64,000 nt of DNA, taken from Monosporascus cannonballus. Lineage: Eukaryota; Ascomycota; Sordariomycetes; Xylariales. Shown here one piece after another: positions 26,501 to 37,016 of this stretch; within the stretch, counting starts at the first letter, position 1; each line of letters opens with the position of its first letter. The notes below the pieces were generated by a model that saw nothing but the letters and a program-made list of their open reading frames with translations, ran no database searches and had not been told where the DNA came from. The DNA is taken from the NCBI GenBank assembly GCA_004154925.1, contig QJNS01000047.1:302567-366566 (forward strand), in the 5' to 3' direction. The translations under genes were made by a program, and so were the position numbers.

Positions 26501-29500
26501 TAAAAATCAAATATTATTACCTCTAATTATAAAAATAAAAAGCCGACTTTACGGAATTAAATAATTCATAATATTTGATTTTGAAAATAAATATAACCTT
26601 ATTAAAATTAAAAAAAGATATAAATAAAATATAATCTTTAAAACGAAATACAGATTATTTAAATATTTGGTTATATTAATAACATTTATAAACGTACTAA
26701 TAATTTTTAACGAATAATTAATTATATATTACGAAGATATTTCGGTATTTACGTTATTTGTTATTTCGACGATATTTTCATTTTTCGGAATCGGAAAAGG
26801 TTTATATAAGATACGTTTATAAGGTTTTTAAGTTTTATAGGACGTAAAATTACTTGCTAACGCAAAAAGAATTTAATTTTACAAATAAAAAAATGAAATA
26901 TCTGGAATATATTATCACCTTAGAACATATTAAGATAAACTCTAAGAAAATCGCTATAGTTACAAAATAATAAACGCCAATTACGGTTCAGAAGGTATAA
27001 GTATTCCTTAAATTCGCCAATTATTATAGGAAATTTATTCGAAACTTTAGCAAAATAGCTATATCCTTAACGAACCTTACGAAAAAAAAGTTTAAATGGA
27101 CGTCCGAAACGGAAGAGATATTTTAGGATATTAAGGATACGATTATTAACGAGCCAGTATTAATTATATACGATTTAAACCGTTCCGTTAAATTAAAAAC
27201 CGATATTTCGTATTATGCGTTAAACGTAATAATCGGATAACGAAATAATTAAGGCAAACTGTACCTTATCATATTTTTTCGTATATATTAAAAGGAACCG
27301 AATTTAATTACGGCATTCCAGATAAAACATTTATGGTTATTATTATGGTATTCCGAAAATTTAGGTATTTCTTAAAAGGAAGCTAGTATTAAATTAAAAT
27401 TTATAAGGATTATCAAAATCTTACCCGATTTACTATAACTAAGGAACTTATAAAACGATAATTTCGTTACGCGAAAAAATTAACGAATTTCGATTGCGTT
27501 ATTATTCATAAAAAGGGCTTAAAAATAATAAAGCAGATATTTTAAGCAAATAATTAAGCCTTAAAAAGAAATTAGTTAAAATTAATTATATAATCTTCGA
27601 AATTATTATTAAGAATATTTACGTTTACGACAGATTACGATAATTCGGGCAGTACCTTTCGATATACATTAAAAGATCTAGCAGTATAACGACAGTTTTT
27701 TAAAAAAAAAAATCAAAAAACGAATAAAATACAAGTTCTAGAAAAATACTAAAAGTATTTAATACGAAATATATATGAATATCAGTTACATAAATATTTA
27801 AGGATTTACAAAACCTTAAAACGGCTTTAATGTGCATATTTTTTTTCTTAAAATAAAGTTAATGATATAAAAAGTTATATAATAATATAATATTTACGCT
27901 AGAACGAAAATTTAACGACATAAACCATACGAAAAATTACAGCTATTATTAATCGCAAAGTAATTATGGTATTTAGTTATATTTAATTTTATTATTAAAC
28001 TTTTTATATCAAAAGATTTAATTACAGGAATATATTACGATAGCATTTTCGTAATTATTAATTGATTTACGAAAATTTCCTATTTTTTACGATATTATGA
28101 AAACATAAATGCCAAACAAATAGCATATATTTTTAAAACATATTTTTAATATATACCAATTATTAATAAAAATTATTTTAAATAACGGATTAATATTTAT
28201 ATTTAAATTTTAGTAAGGCTTAATAACACAAATAGCTTAAATCACAAATTATCTAATACATTTAAACCTTAAATCAATAAATAAACAAAACGAATAAACT
28301 AAATTTTGGAAACTTATTTATAATATTATATTAATTACGAATAAAATAATTATATTAAGAAATTATTAATTACATAATTGGCTTATAATATTAATTATTA
28401 CGAAAATATCAAAAACATATTAGTAAACGTAAATTTTGGTTTTACTTTAGAAATTTATAAAAAAATACGTAATAACGGTTTAATTAATATTAAAATAATT
28501 TTTACTATACATTAATTACAATAATTATATTAAAAAATAAAAACAAAATTAAAATTAGTACGGAATTAAATAAGCAAATATTACAATTAGAAAAAATTAA
28601 AAAAATTAATTGTTAAAAAAAGGGAAATGGTATTTCCCGTTATAAAAAATATTTAAATAAAATAACCCAGCAAAAAACTTGATTTTAAGTATATCGGTCT
28701 ATATAAAATCGCCCAAAAAATCTTAAAAAGTAATTACCAATTAAAGTTTTTACTAAAAATTAAAATCTATCCAATTTTTTTTATTTAAATTAATAACAGA
28801 TATAATCAAAATACGTACGGCATAAAACGATGTGGAAACAAAAAACGAATAAGTATATAAAATAGAAAAAATCTTTAATATGCGAAAATAAAACGGATTT
28901 ACCCAATACCTAATCAAATAAAAAAATATATCCGGATTTCGAAAATATCTAAAAACCTGCCAAAAACCTTATTAATACCCAGTACCGATTAAAAAACTTT
29001 TACCAGTAATAACGGAACTACTAAAAATAATCGCGTCCTAATTAATATTTTTAACGAACCAATCGGTATTACCGATACTAAACCAATTTACGAGACCAAC
29101 GGAAAGAACTAATGCGGTCATAGAAGCTTCGGCGATAGCCTGCTCTTGGCATTTTCGTTCCTCCAGCTCCTTAAATAATTACAACTCCCGTTATACCAAT
29201 TTTATTCCTTTGGAACGAAAAAAAAAGTTTTTATTTCCGAAAACGGATCAAACGCGTAATAATCTTATTTATCTTCTATTAATAACGTTTTTGCAATTTC
29301 AAAAAACGTTTTTCTGCAAAAATCTCCTTTCGTTTTAAGTGTTAATTTTTGATACGAATATTTTTTAAAAAAGAAAAACAAATACCAGTCCTATCGTAAA
29401 AATATCTATATTTAACGCAAACTTTATATTTTAAAACGTTTTCCATTATTTCGCATTTTAATCCTTAAAAAAGTACAAAAAATACGGCATAACTTCAAAA

Positions 29501-29657
29501 CTGAAATTATCAAAAATAAAAAATAAGTTTTGCCAACAAATAGTAAAAAAAATTTAATAATAACTTTTAGCAATACGACTCGATATCGTAAGGAACTAAT
29601 AATATTTACCAGGAAAAATAAAATCTTAAAAGCAAGATTTAAGAAAAAAGGAAATCG

Positions 29658-30036
29658 TATTACAACTTAACGAGCTCCGGCCTTAAAAACGGTTAACGAA
29701 AATAATACGGACCACCTTTTAAATCACGTAACAGGTATTTAGTAAAAATCTGCTAAATACGAATAATTAATATTAAGCAATTATTTAACAAAAATGTATT
29801 AAACGTAATTAAGCAAAGATAAATAATAATACCAAGAATTAATATATATATATGCTTATTATTTCCATAATTTAAATAATTTCAGTTTGCAATAAAATAT
29901 CGTTACCTAAAGTACCCTTAATATTACGAAACGTAATACGTTATTGTATCCATTGCTCAAAATCCCACGATACTTCTGCCAACATAAACCCGTACGACTA
30001 AGGTTTAATAGTTGGTTAAACCGCCTAGCCGTCACA
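29658..30036 (+). repeat. 3' LTR of Gypsy copy 3
   Basis: 379 bp, starting TATTACAAC (from TGTTACGAT) and ending GTCACA. Here the first half is more mutated and the last 100 bp better preserved, the opposite pattern to the 5' LTR. Confidence 0.82.
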
Positions 30037-30371
30037 CTTAGCGATACAGCTAAAGATACAAGCTCTAGTCATAGCTGCGCCGCAGGCGCAGTCATAACTG
30101 CCAAAATAGGGCCTAGTTTTAGCGAGGTAATCTGTAGCCATGGGTCATGGAGAGTAGTCCCAATATATAGCCACAGGTGTGGGGCGTCCCAAGCACCTTA
30201 TTTACCGGCCACCTCACTTTCCAATAGGAGAAAACCCGGCGCCGCAGCCCGGAGCTCGAACCCAATTGCCTCAGCTAGCTCAGGCCTCGCTCGCTTGTAT
30301 CTCATATACTACTTTTTTTTTAGCCAATTAAAATACGTATCCCCGTAACAAACAAGCGAGGCCTAAGTTAG
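30037..30371. repeat. GC-richer repeat with CTGCGCC/GGCGCAG hairpin, B-box-like motif and inverted arms
   Basis: This is the right half of the repeat split by Gypsy copy 3. It opens with a CTGCGCC-GCA-GGCGCAG hairpin and a right foldback arm (about 30,093-30,130). The minus strand of 30,251-30,265 reads GGGTTCGAGCTC, a good pol III B-box. At 30,275-30,298 and 30,352-30,371 an inverted pair around AGGCCTCGCT closes a 50-bp AT-rich loop. These are traits of small non-autonomous repeats. The 134-codon open frame across this segment begins on a TTG and looks incidental. Confidence 0.45.
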
Positions 30372-30727
30372 AATTGTGCGAAAAAAAGGTCCGTTTTCCG
30401 TATTACCACCAAAATCGCCAATTTTCCTTTAATTTCTTTAAAAAATAAATCCTTTAAATAAGAAAAAATTCGTTAATAACCCAAATAAAGCCTAATATGT
30501 TTAATACTTTAGATACGTTTAGAATATAAGCTAATATACGTATAGGAATTTTTTCAATTTTTTTGAGATTAAAATTAAGGCCGATACGGCTAAATTTAAT
30601 TCTGGGAAATGGGCGATCGAAACGTCCTTATGGCCGCGATAGCATAATTACCGGTCGCCTTATCGTATACCGGGCGTCCTAGGTATACTTTATATAAGAA
30701 AAACCCGTATCTTAATTTTTTCGGCCG

Positions 30728-30823
30728 TACGGGCTATAGTTATTATATCGCAGTTATAAAAAGGTTTCGGACTTAATTAACCAGAACGCCTTTATAATTA
30801 CGATATAATAACTATAACCCGTA
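30728..30823. repeat. 96-bp palindrome (35-37-bp arms)
   Basis: Left arm 30,728-30,764 and right arm 30,789-30,823 are inverted copies of TACGGGYTATAGTTATTAT continuing to AAGG. They differ at three transition positions plus a 2-nt length difference in an A run. The 24-nt loop has no coding content. A decayed version of the same palindrome lies near 22,740-22,850. Confidence 0.65.
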
Positions 30824-31169
30824 TAAGCAAAAATGTAGCTAAATAAGTTTTTTCTATATTAAATTACCCTTAAAAAACTTATAGCAAAATATTATATATA
30901 ATAATTATGTTATTATAACTATAAAGGTATTCCGGATAAAAAGGTTACGGAAAACGGAAATTTATTTTTGATTTTTAATATTTTCGCCAAATTAACTCCG
31001 ATTAAAAAATTTGATATACGGTTAAATAACTTTTTTAAAATTATATATAACGAAATGTTTAGTTATTTTTAATAACTTTTATTATTATTATATTTACGAA
31101 TTTCTAAAATCAATTTTCAAAAATTTATATGGGATAACGGAAAACGGAACGAAAAAATTATAACTTGCC

Positions 31170-31294
31170 ATCAGGCCTTATTTTGGAGGTTTTGTGCTTT
31201 TATGGGTCCTTTTTATGGGTCGATACCTAGGGTACAAAGCTCTAGCCTCAGCTGCGCCGCAGGCGCAGCCACAACCTCCAAAATAGCGCCTGAT
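31170..31294. repeat. Foldback/MITE-like element, intact copy
   Basis: Arms ATCAGGCCTTATTTTGGAGG (31,170-31,196) and CCTCCAAAATAGCGCCTGAT (31,270-31,294) pair almost completely. The loop contains the CTGCGCC-GCA-GGCGCAG hairpin also found at 30,083-30,110. This is the uninterrupted version of the unit that Gypsy copy 3 split. Confidence 0.6.
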
Positions 31295-31435
31295 TTTAGT
31301 GAGGTAAGAACTCAAACCGTCAGCTAGCCAGATGTACTATCGCACACCAAATACGGAAAAGTCACCTTCTGATCGGAACATATATATTCCGTTGTTAGGC
31401 TACACAAAAGCTATGCGGGTTACGAGAGCGCATGG

Positions 31436-32784
31436 AGAGTGGCGCACGTACCAATGCACACCTCTTTATTTGCACACATCGAATTTTCCGACCTTTATAT
31501 TTAAAACGTTAATAAATCCACAACAATGTTAACAATAGTAATACCATATATGCATAATATAAATTCAAGGTTAAAAAACTATTTGAAATGGAAATATTGA
31601 AAAATTAAGAAAGGATAACGTTAATATTGAATATAAAAAATATTACTAAAAAATGAAAAAAACTTGTAAAAATTTAAAATATACCTTACATATAATTAAA
31701 TATATTTTTCAAAACACTTATATTAATAGGTTATAGGTTATAAAAGGTGAAGTATATAAATAAAAACTATATTAAAGTATTTCTAAAATTTGAAAATTTA
31801 AGACGTAATTACTACAAAACTATTTTAAATATTATTTAAAATATTAAATTTGTAAAATTATATAAAAATATATAATAATATTATATAGAGCAAATGAAAA
31901 TTATTAGGTTAAAAAGGTCCATAATATATGGCGTATAATATTTTTTATAATTTCTAATGTTGTAAGTTAATATAATCAATTAAATAAAAAAATATTAGAA
32001 AATTTTTATTAGTTTATTTAAATTAAAAATATTAAATTCCAAAATTTATATATATATTAAAGTTCTTATATTAGTTTTTTTTTTGAATTAATAATTCTTA
32101 AAAATATTGATCGAATTAATATTTTTGAGAAAAAAGCCATTAAAAATCACTAAAAGAGTTAAACACTAATAGATATCAATTATTATATGTATATTTTATT
32201 ATATGTATTTTTTAATTGAACTTATATTAAATAAATATATAAAGATATCTTTTTATAATATATTTTATGAATTTAAAATTTCATGATAATATCTAATATT
32301 TGTAAAAACAGTTCCTAAATAATTATAATATATATTAATTACAGGCTTTATGCAAACTGTAAACCTGCTTAATAGTATAATACGCAATATATAACATTGT
32401 CATATTATATATTTTTAAAACGGTTGAATTTAAATTGAAACTTTTATTTATATACATATTTTGATTATCATATATCTTTATATAAGTATCTTAGTTAACT
32501 TAAGATAAAAAAGAATATATATATATATATGTTATATGTTAATTATTTTATTTTATTTTATTTTATTTTAAGCTTTTTATTATAATATTACCTTTTACTC
32601 CTATTTTACGTAAAAACGAAACGGATTAGACGTCGTTATAACCACTGATTTTTGTAGTTAATCTTAGTATAAAACTTTCTATATTTTTCTGCTGTTGTTA
32701 TGGATTTATTAAATTTTAAAGTATAAAGGTTAGAAAATTCAGAGGGTGCAAATGGGGGGGGTGCATTGGTAGGTGCACCACTCT
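31436..32784. mobile_element. Long-TIR non-autonomous DNA element, copy 2
   Basis: The left arm starts AGAGTGGCGCACGTACCAAT (31,436) and the right arm ends inverted at 32,784 (ATTGGTAGGTGCACCACTCT). The arms match for about 90 bp, through TTTGCAC, AATTTTC and TAAATCCAC. The interior is 1.1 kb of AT-rich DNA without a transposase frame. It holds a TTTTA microsatellite at about 32,543-32,570 and an AT dinucleotide run. The outer flanks (31,319-31,435 and 32,838-32,953) are direct copies of another short repeat. It marks the end of the AT-rich block. Confidence 0.65.
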
Positions 32785-32792
32785 TATTAGCT

Positions 32793-33002
32793 GAATACAA
32801 CAACGCAACTGATGTCCCTTATATCTGACACAATCTGTCAGCTAGCTGGGGGTGCGGAGCGCTCCCCATATACGGAAAGGTCCCATACTGATCGGCTCAT
32901 ATATGTTCCGTGGCTAAGCTACTTAGAGTTGTACGCGTACGAGAGCACCTACAACTTAACGGAATACAACAACACAACTGATGTCCCCTATATCTGACAC
33001 AA
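32793..33002. repeat. 41-bp direct repeat bracketing a 128-bp insertion
   Basis: 32,793-32,833 and 32,962-33,002 are direct copies with 39 of 41 identical bases; both differences are transitions. The 128 bp between them (32,834-32,961) is similar to 31,319-31,435, so it is a copy of a dispersed repeat. The arrangement looks like a long target-site duplication around an inserted element, as LINE- or SINE-type insertions make, though unequal duplication is also possible. Both copies carry the same ATG that begins the reading frame at 32,981. Confidence 0.7.
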
Positions 33003-33481
33003 ACCACCCCAAGATCCCCCCAACCAAACGAAGCAGAGATTCACCCCAAGATCTAGGCAGGCAAGATACCATCCGGGATGGAATGGCAGAAGGCTCGAGC
33101 GCCACGCAGGAAATTCTCCCACTCGCCACGGCGTTGAAGGAAGCGGAGTTGACATCTATCGAGATGAAGAGGGAGCTCGAGGAATTAACGCTCCTCCGCC
33201 AGGACCGAGACACGATACGGGGGTTAAGGGGCGAGCCTGACAAACTAAGAGAGCCTTACTGGGACATGAACTACGACTACCGCGACCTCTAAGAGGACTA
33301 TGCGGTTCTTCAGGCAAAATTTGACACCAGTATCCCAATTGACGATGGAAACGACAGCGCACGTCTTTTTCGGCCCGTGCAAAAAGCGCCTAAGGAAGAT
33401 TGGCAGGAGAGAAAGATCCATGAGTTGACACAGGACTTGAAACGATTGAAAAGGCAACTCGAAGCCCGAGAGGGAGCCTGA
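32981..33481 (+). pseudogene. Short coiled-coil ORF with one in-frame TAA
   Basis: An ATG at 32,981 opens a frame of 103 codons to a TAA at 33,290-33,292. The same frame continues for 62 more codons to a TGA at 33,479-33,481. Both halves are rich in Glu, Lys, Leu and Arg with heptad spacing and read as one charged coiled coil. The TAA follows CTC, where an ancestral CAA (Gln) would suit the heptad; CAA to TAA is a CpA-to-TpA change, the preferred RIP target. No GT..AG intron spans the stop. I recognise no family. It could be an old gene broken by RIP leaking from the adjacent repeats, or a fragment related to the coiled-coil gene at 34,333. Confidence 0.55.
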
Positions 33482-34332
33482 AGACTACGAATGTAAGTGC
33501 CATAACTTGCAGAATCCGGAATTATTGCAAGCTAAACCACAACAGCACTTCTTCGCTTCATCTTATTGGTGACGGAGTCATTGTGAGGCATTGGGCTCCC
33601 AGGGCTGGATGGGAGACTCAGCATCGGATGCTGCATCAGGCCCTCGGCGTCAGGCTTGGGCGGCGGTCAACAAATTCGACACCCGTCCTATACAGCTGTG
33701 TAAAACCGGCAAACTCAAGAGCCCAATATGGTTACCGTGACAGCTGTTGGATTGACCCAGATACCGCCTTTGAATTGGATGGCAGTGTTTGGGTATCAAT
33801 GCATACCTTGCGCCCCCGCCATGCCCCCGCTGCCCAACTGCACAATGGCAGAGCTCGACCTAATCATCAACGTCACCAATCACTCATCTAACATCCACCG
33901 AGGACTTGCACTTCGCCACCATTGTAAGGCATGACACGACCAGAGCAGCATATTTTCTAGAAGCGCCTTTTACCGAGAAGGCTGTGGCATTGCGAGGACT
34001 AGTCTCCGGCCCAACATGTTGTCCGAGATGCTGAGGTTGTCCCAGGCTCGAAGGGAGAGAACTGGCCATTTGAATTCCCATGGGAAACCCTATATGTCCC
34101 CGTCATCCGGATCGCCCAGCTTGGACCAGTGCTGTTCAGTATGGTTCACTATCACCAAGCCACTCCCGCCCTCACCAGATCGTACAAGTCCCGACTTTCT
34201 TCCCTATTTGTTTGGTGTCACGTCCCAAGCAACCCATCACGCACCTATCACTATCACTTCTGCATTCTCTTGCCTTCATGAGCACGCCCACAAGGAGATC
34301 ATAGCATCCACCCGCACCCCATTCCAGACACA
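33482..34332. other. Intergenic, presumptive promoter of the coiled-coil gene
   Basis: 850 bp of normal GC content. Several overlapping open frames of 65-170 codons exist in conflicting directions, and none has convincing composition or similarity. The pyrimidine/CA-rich stretch at 34,220-34,330 is typical of a fungal 5' leader. Nothing else is supported. Confidence 0.5.
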
Positions 34333-36345
34333 ATGCCCTCCAACCAGTCCCACCACACCCACTCCTCGATCCACACCACTATCACAAATCACTCCTCCGA
34401 GAGCAATGGCGCTTTCGAAGCAGCCCAGTTTCTGGGGCGTCATAACGGCGGAGGAATCCGATCGTCGCTGGGCTCCCTCGGCCCAGACCGGGCCGCATCG
34501 CCGTTCGTGGAACTGTTGAACCGGCGCACGCCGCTGCCGCCGCCCAACGATGACAAAGCCAAGCTCCAGCCGGCGCACGATGGGATCGGCCGGCTCGAGG
34601 CGGAGACGCAGCGCAACCGCGACCTGAGCACCATGGTGAAGCTGCAATACGAACGGATGAGGAAGGAGCGGGAAGACTTCAAAAAGGCCCTAATGGATCT
34701 AGAAACGTTCCGGGTCAGGTTCGACAAGGCCGAGGGCGACAATCAGATACTCGAGGGCAGGCTGAACGAGAAGATTGGCGAGTTGAAGATTCTCCAGGAC
34801 CGTTTCCACAAGGTGACGGGCGAAAAGGAGAGCCTCGAGGTTACAATGCAAAAGATGAGTGTCGAGCTGCGGAGAAAGGAGGGCTTCGAGAGCAAATCCG
34901 AGCAGGTGACGGCCGAGTTAAAAACCCTTGAGGTCCGCATCAAGCGACTGACGGACGAGAACAAAGAGCTGGCCGAGGAGAAGGCCAGGTTGGTGGAGGC
35001 GCTCAGGGAGCGACTCGCCGAGGCCGACAGGCTGTACGAGGAGGCCGAGGTCAGGTACAACAAGATCATCGAAGCCAAGAACAGCGAGTTCCTGGACCTG
35101 GAGAACCGATACGAGCAGGTCGTCAAGGAGAGGGATGAGGCTGTGGAAAACAGGGACACGGCATTCCTTAGCCTGGAGAGCCAATACGATCATATCGTCA
35201 AAGAAAAGGATCAGATTACCGAGGCTAGGGACAAAGCGCTCCGGGACTGGACTCAAAAGTACGACAAGATAGTCAAGGACATGGATCAAAAAATCAAGGC
35301 TTGGGAATCGGAACGCGGGGATTGGAAGAGCAAATACGAAACGGTCGTCAGGGAGAGAGACGACCGCGTCCAGCGCTGGGAGGATGTGAACAAGAAGCTT
35401 CGCGAGGAAAAGCAGAGGCAGGAGCAAAAGCTTCGCGCCGAGCTTGTCGAACTGGAACGCAAATACACGGAACTCTTGACGCAGCATGCCAAACAGGAAG
35501 CCGAGCACGTCGAGTTTCGGAAAGTCGAGGAGGAATGGGAGGAGTCGCGCAGCCAGTTCCAGAAGGAGGTCTCCACCTGGAAGGAGAGCTACATGGCAAC
35601 CCACCAAAAGACCATGCAGCAAGAGGAGGAGCTCGCGAACCTTCGCAAGGGATATTTCGAGATGGAGGAGCAGTACCGCTTGTCTCGAACACAACAGAGC
35701 GAGCTGCAGGCCCAAAACACCAAACGGGAGAGCGAATACCAAAAGCTTCACGTGCAGTTCACTAAAGGGCAAGACGACTACCGCAAACTCCGCGAACAGT
35801 TTGCCGAACAGCGGGAGAAGTGGGAGAGCGACTACCAAAAGCTCGATGCCCAGTTCGCCGAACGGGAGAAGAAGTGGGATGCCGACTACCAGAAGCTTCG
35901 CGGGCAATTCTCCGAGCAGCAGAAAAAGTCGGAGGACGACTACCAGAAGCTTCGCAAGCAGTTTGCCGCGCGGGAGGAGGAGTGCCGAGTGCTCCGTGAG
36001 GCGAACACCACCCGGGAGATGGAGTACCAGAACCTCAAGATGGAGCACCAGAACCTCGAGACGGACAACCACGAATTGTGCAAGAACTACGAACAGTTGA
36101 AGAAGAAGGTGACGGAAGGGAACAGCGGGTGCGACATTGGGGGGGGCAACGGGTGGGAGAAGGAGTTCGTACAAGTCCACATGCAAGATGTCGGATGGAG
36201 GGAGAAGTACAACCTACTGGTTGATGGGCTCAAGGACCCGGAGAAGGCGCTGGTGGCGCTCGTGGAGAAGTTGGAGGTCACTAACCGGTTGCTGGAGATG
36301 ATTGGCGGGGACGTATCTGACGACTACGTCCTGTACGACGGATAG
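34333..36345 (+). CDS. Long coiled-coil protein with 18-residue repeats (670 aa)
   Basis: Single exon; ATG at 34,333, TAG at 36,343-36,345. Residues 1-90 are Ser/His/Asn-rich and probably disordered. From about residue 90 to 590 the protein is an almost unbroken charged coiled coil. Two internal repeat systems are visible: a unit of about 28 residues at roughly 240-340 (versions of Y-x-x-I/V-V-K-x-x-D) and about five 18-residue units at roughly 467-552 with consensus DYQKLRxQFAEREKKWE. The tail of about 80 residues is less regular. No motor, kinase or membrane segment is seen, so a structural, tethering or scaffold role is inferred from shape alone. Codon use is GC-rich and orderly, so it is probably expressed, although it is the first intact gene beside the RIP block. 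No ortholog name can be given. Confidence 0.8.
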   Translation: MPSNQSHHTHSSIHTTITNHSSESNGAFEAAQFLGRHNGGGIRSSLGSLGPDRAASPFVELLNRRTPLPPPNDDKAKLQPAHDGIGRLEAETQRNRDLSTMVKLQYERMRKEREDFKKALMDLETFRVRFDKAEGDNQILEGRLNEKIGELKILQDRFHKVTGEKESLEVTMQKMSVELRRKEGFESKSEQVTAELKTLEVRIKRLTDENKELAEEKARLVEALRERLAEADRLYEEAEVRYNKIIEAKNSEFLDLENRYEQVVKERDEAVENRDTAFLSLESQYDHIVKEKDQITEARDKALRDWTQKYDKIVKDMDQKIKAWESERGDWKSKYETVVRERDDRVQRWEDVNKKLREEKQRQEQKLRAELVELERKYTELLTQHAKQEAEHVEFRKVEEEWEESRSQFQKEVSTWKESYMATHQKTMQQEEELANLRKGYFEMEEQYRLSRTQQSELQAQNTKRESEYQKLHVQFTKGQDDYRKLREQFAEQREKWESDYQKLDAQFAEREKKWDADYQKLRGQFSEQQKKSEDDYQKLRKQFAAREEECRVLREANTTREMEYQNLKMEHQNLETDNHELCKNYEQLKKKVTEGNSGCDIGGGNGWEKEFVQVHMQDVGWREKYNLLVDGLKDPEKALVALVEKLEVTNRLLEMIGGDVSDDYVLYDG

Positions 36346-37016
36346 GGGGTTAGTAGGCAGGCAAGCTAGTTAGTTTGCAGTTTGTTAGATTTGCTCTTTT
36401 TGACCCTTAATTCATATCTCAGAATGCCTACAAATTTCAAGCTTAGGTTATGTAAACATACACAACGATAAGGGACATGTCAGAAATACTGCACTCTGGA
36501 TAGTGTGGATTTTTATGGGGTTTGCAAGTATGTGATTGTGTTGCTTGTGTGAACAGTGTCTCTGTGTGTGTCCCTCTGGCCTGCAGCCAGAGAGTCGCCT
36601 TCTTATATACCTAAGTAGTCTCTTCAACTTGCGCGGCCATGGTGGCTTAGCGGTTTGGCAGTCTGGCTATGCCAAGCTGCCAGTCAGCTCTCGCTGATTA
36701 GAAGCCATGGATCCAGATCCGTTGTCATGCCCATAGTTTTGGTGTTTTGGACCTTGTGGATTTGACAGAGGAATGGTGGTGGTTGGAATTGGGGGGTTCG
36801 CGGACTTCTGCATGCCCACTCACTGTCAAGTCAGTGTGGCCCGACGTACTAGCAGGCCGAGATAAAACTACCCCGTCAAGGTACCAGTGGGGCGCGCTAG
36901 AAGCAATACCATTAATGTCGGCGTAGCCTGTCTTTGGGTATGTTCAGTAATTGCAATTATGTATCGTGCATATAAGCGCGATACCTAGCCGGGTAGTTTT
37001 ATTTACCCTCCATACA
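36346..37016. other. Intergenic region with a tRNA-like pol III motif
   Basis: 3' region of the coiled-coil gene. 36,643-36,653 reads TGGCTTAGCGG, an exact fit to the tRNA A-box, and 36,709-36,720 (GGATCCAGATCC) is a weak B-box-like match. The spacing is close to tRNA-like, but neither acceptor nor anticodon stems can be paired properly. A decayed tRNA or SINE head is possible. The rest shows nothing. Confidence 0.3.

Larger units (their letters stand above)
23163..30036 (+). mobile_element. Complete RIP-degraded Gypsy/chromovirus LTR retrotransposon (copy 3)
   Basis: A 6.87-kb element with LTRs at 23,163-23,542 and 29,658-30,036. The flanks are CTCAG (23,158-23,162) and CTTAG (30,037-30,041), a 5-bp target duplication separated by one C-to-T transition. 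Conceptual plus-strand translation gives the standard Gypsy order: a Gag zinc knuckle (C-Y-N-C-N-K-I-G-H) at about 24,551-24,600, an aspartic-protease-like block near 25,650, reverse transcriptase at about 26,320-26,860 (an N-Y-R-Q-L-N-like motif and a decayed F-D-D block), RNase H near 27,280-27,600, integrase near 28,020-28,560 and a chromodomain near 28,890-28,990. Every domain carries many stops, so it is dead. Stops and LTR differences are almost all transitions, matching RIP. Confidence 0.88.

Noticed and set aside
29944..30348. 134-codon ORF crossing the Gypsy 3' LTR edge
   Set aside because: Starts on TTG and runs from LTR into flanking repeat; incidental.
33606..33617. 5S rRNA box C-like motif (TGGATGGGAGAC)
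   Set aside because: No matching box A at the right spacing and no 5S fold around it.
34918..36186. 422-codon open frame antisense to the coiled-coil gene
   Set aside because: Leu/Val/Ala-rich mirror of a repetitive GC-rich coding strand; no domain, and the sense frame has clear coiled-coil coding.
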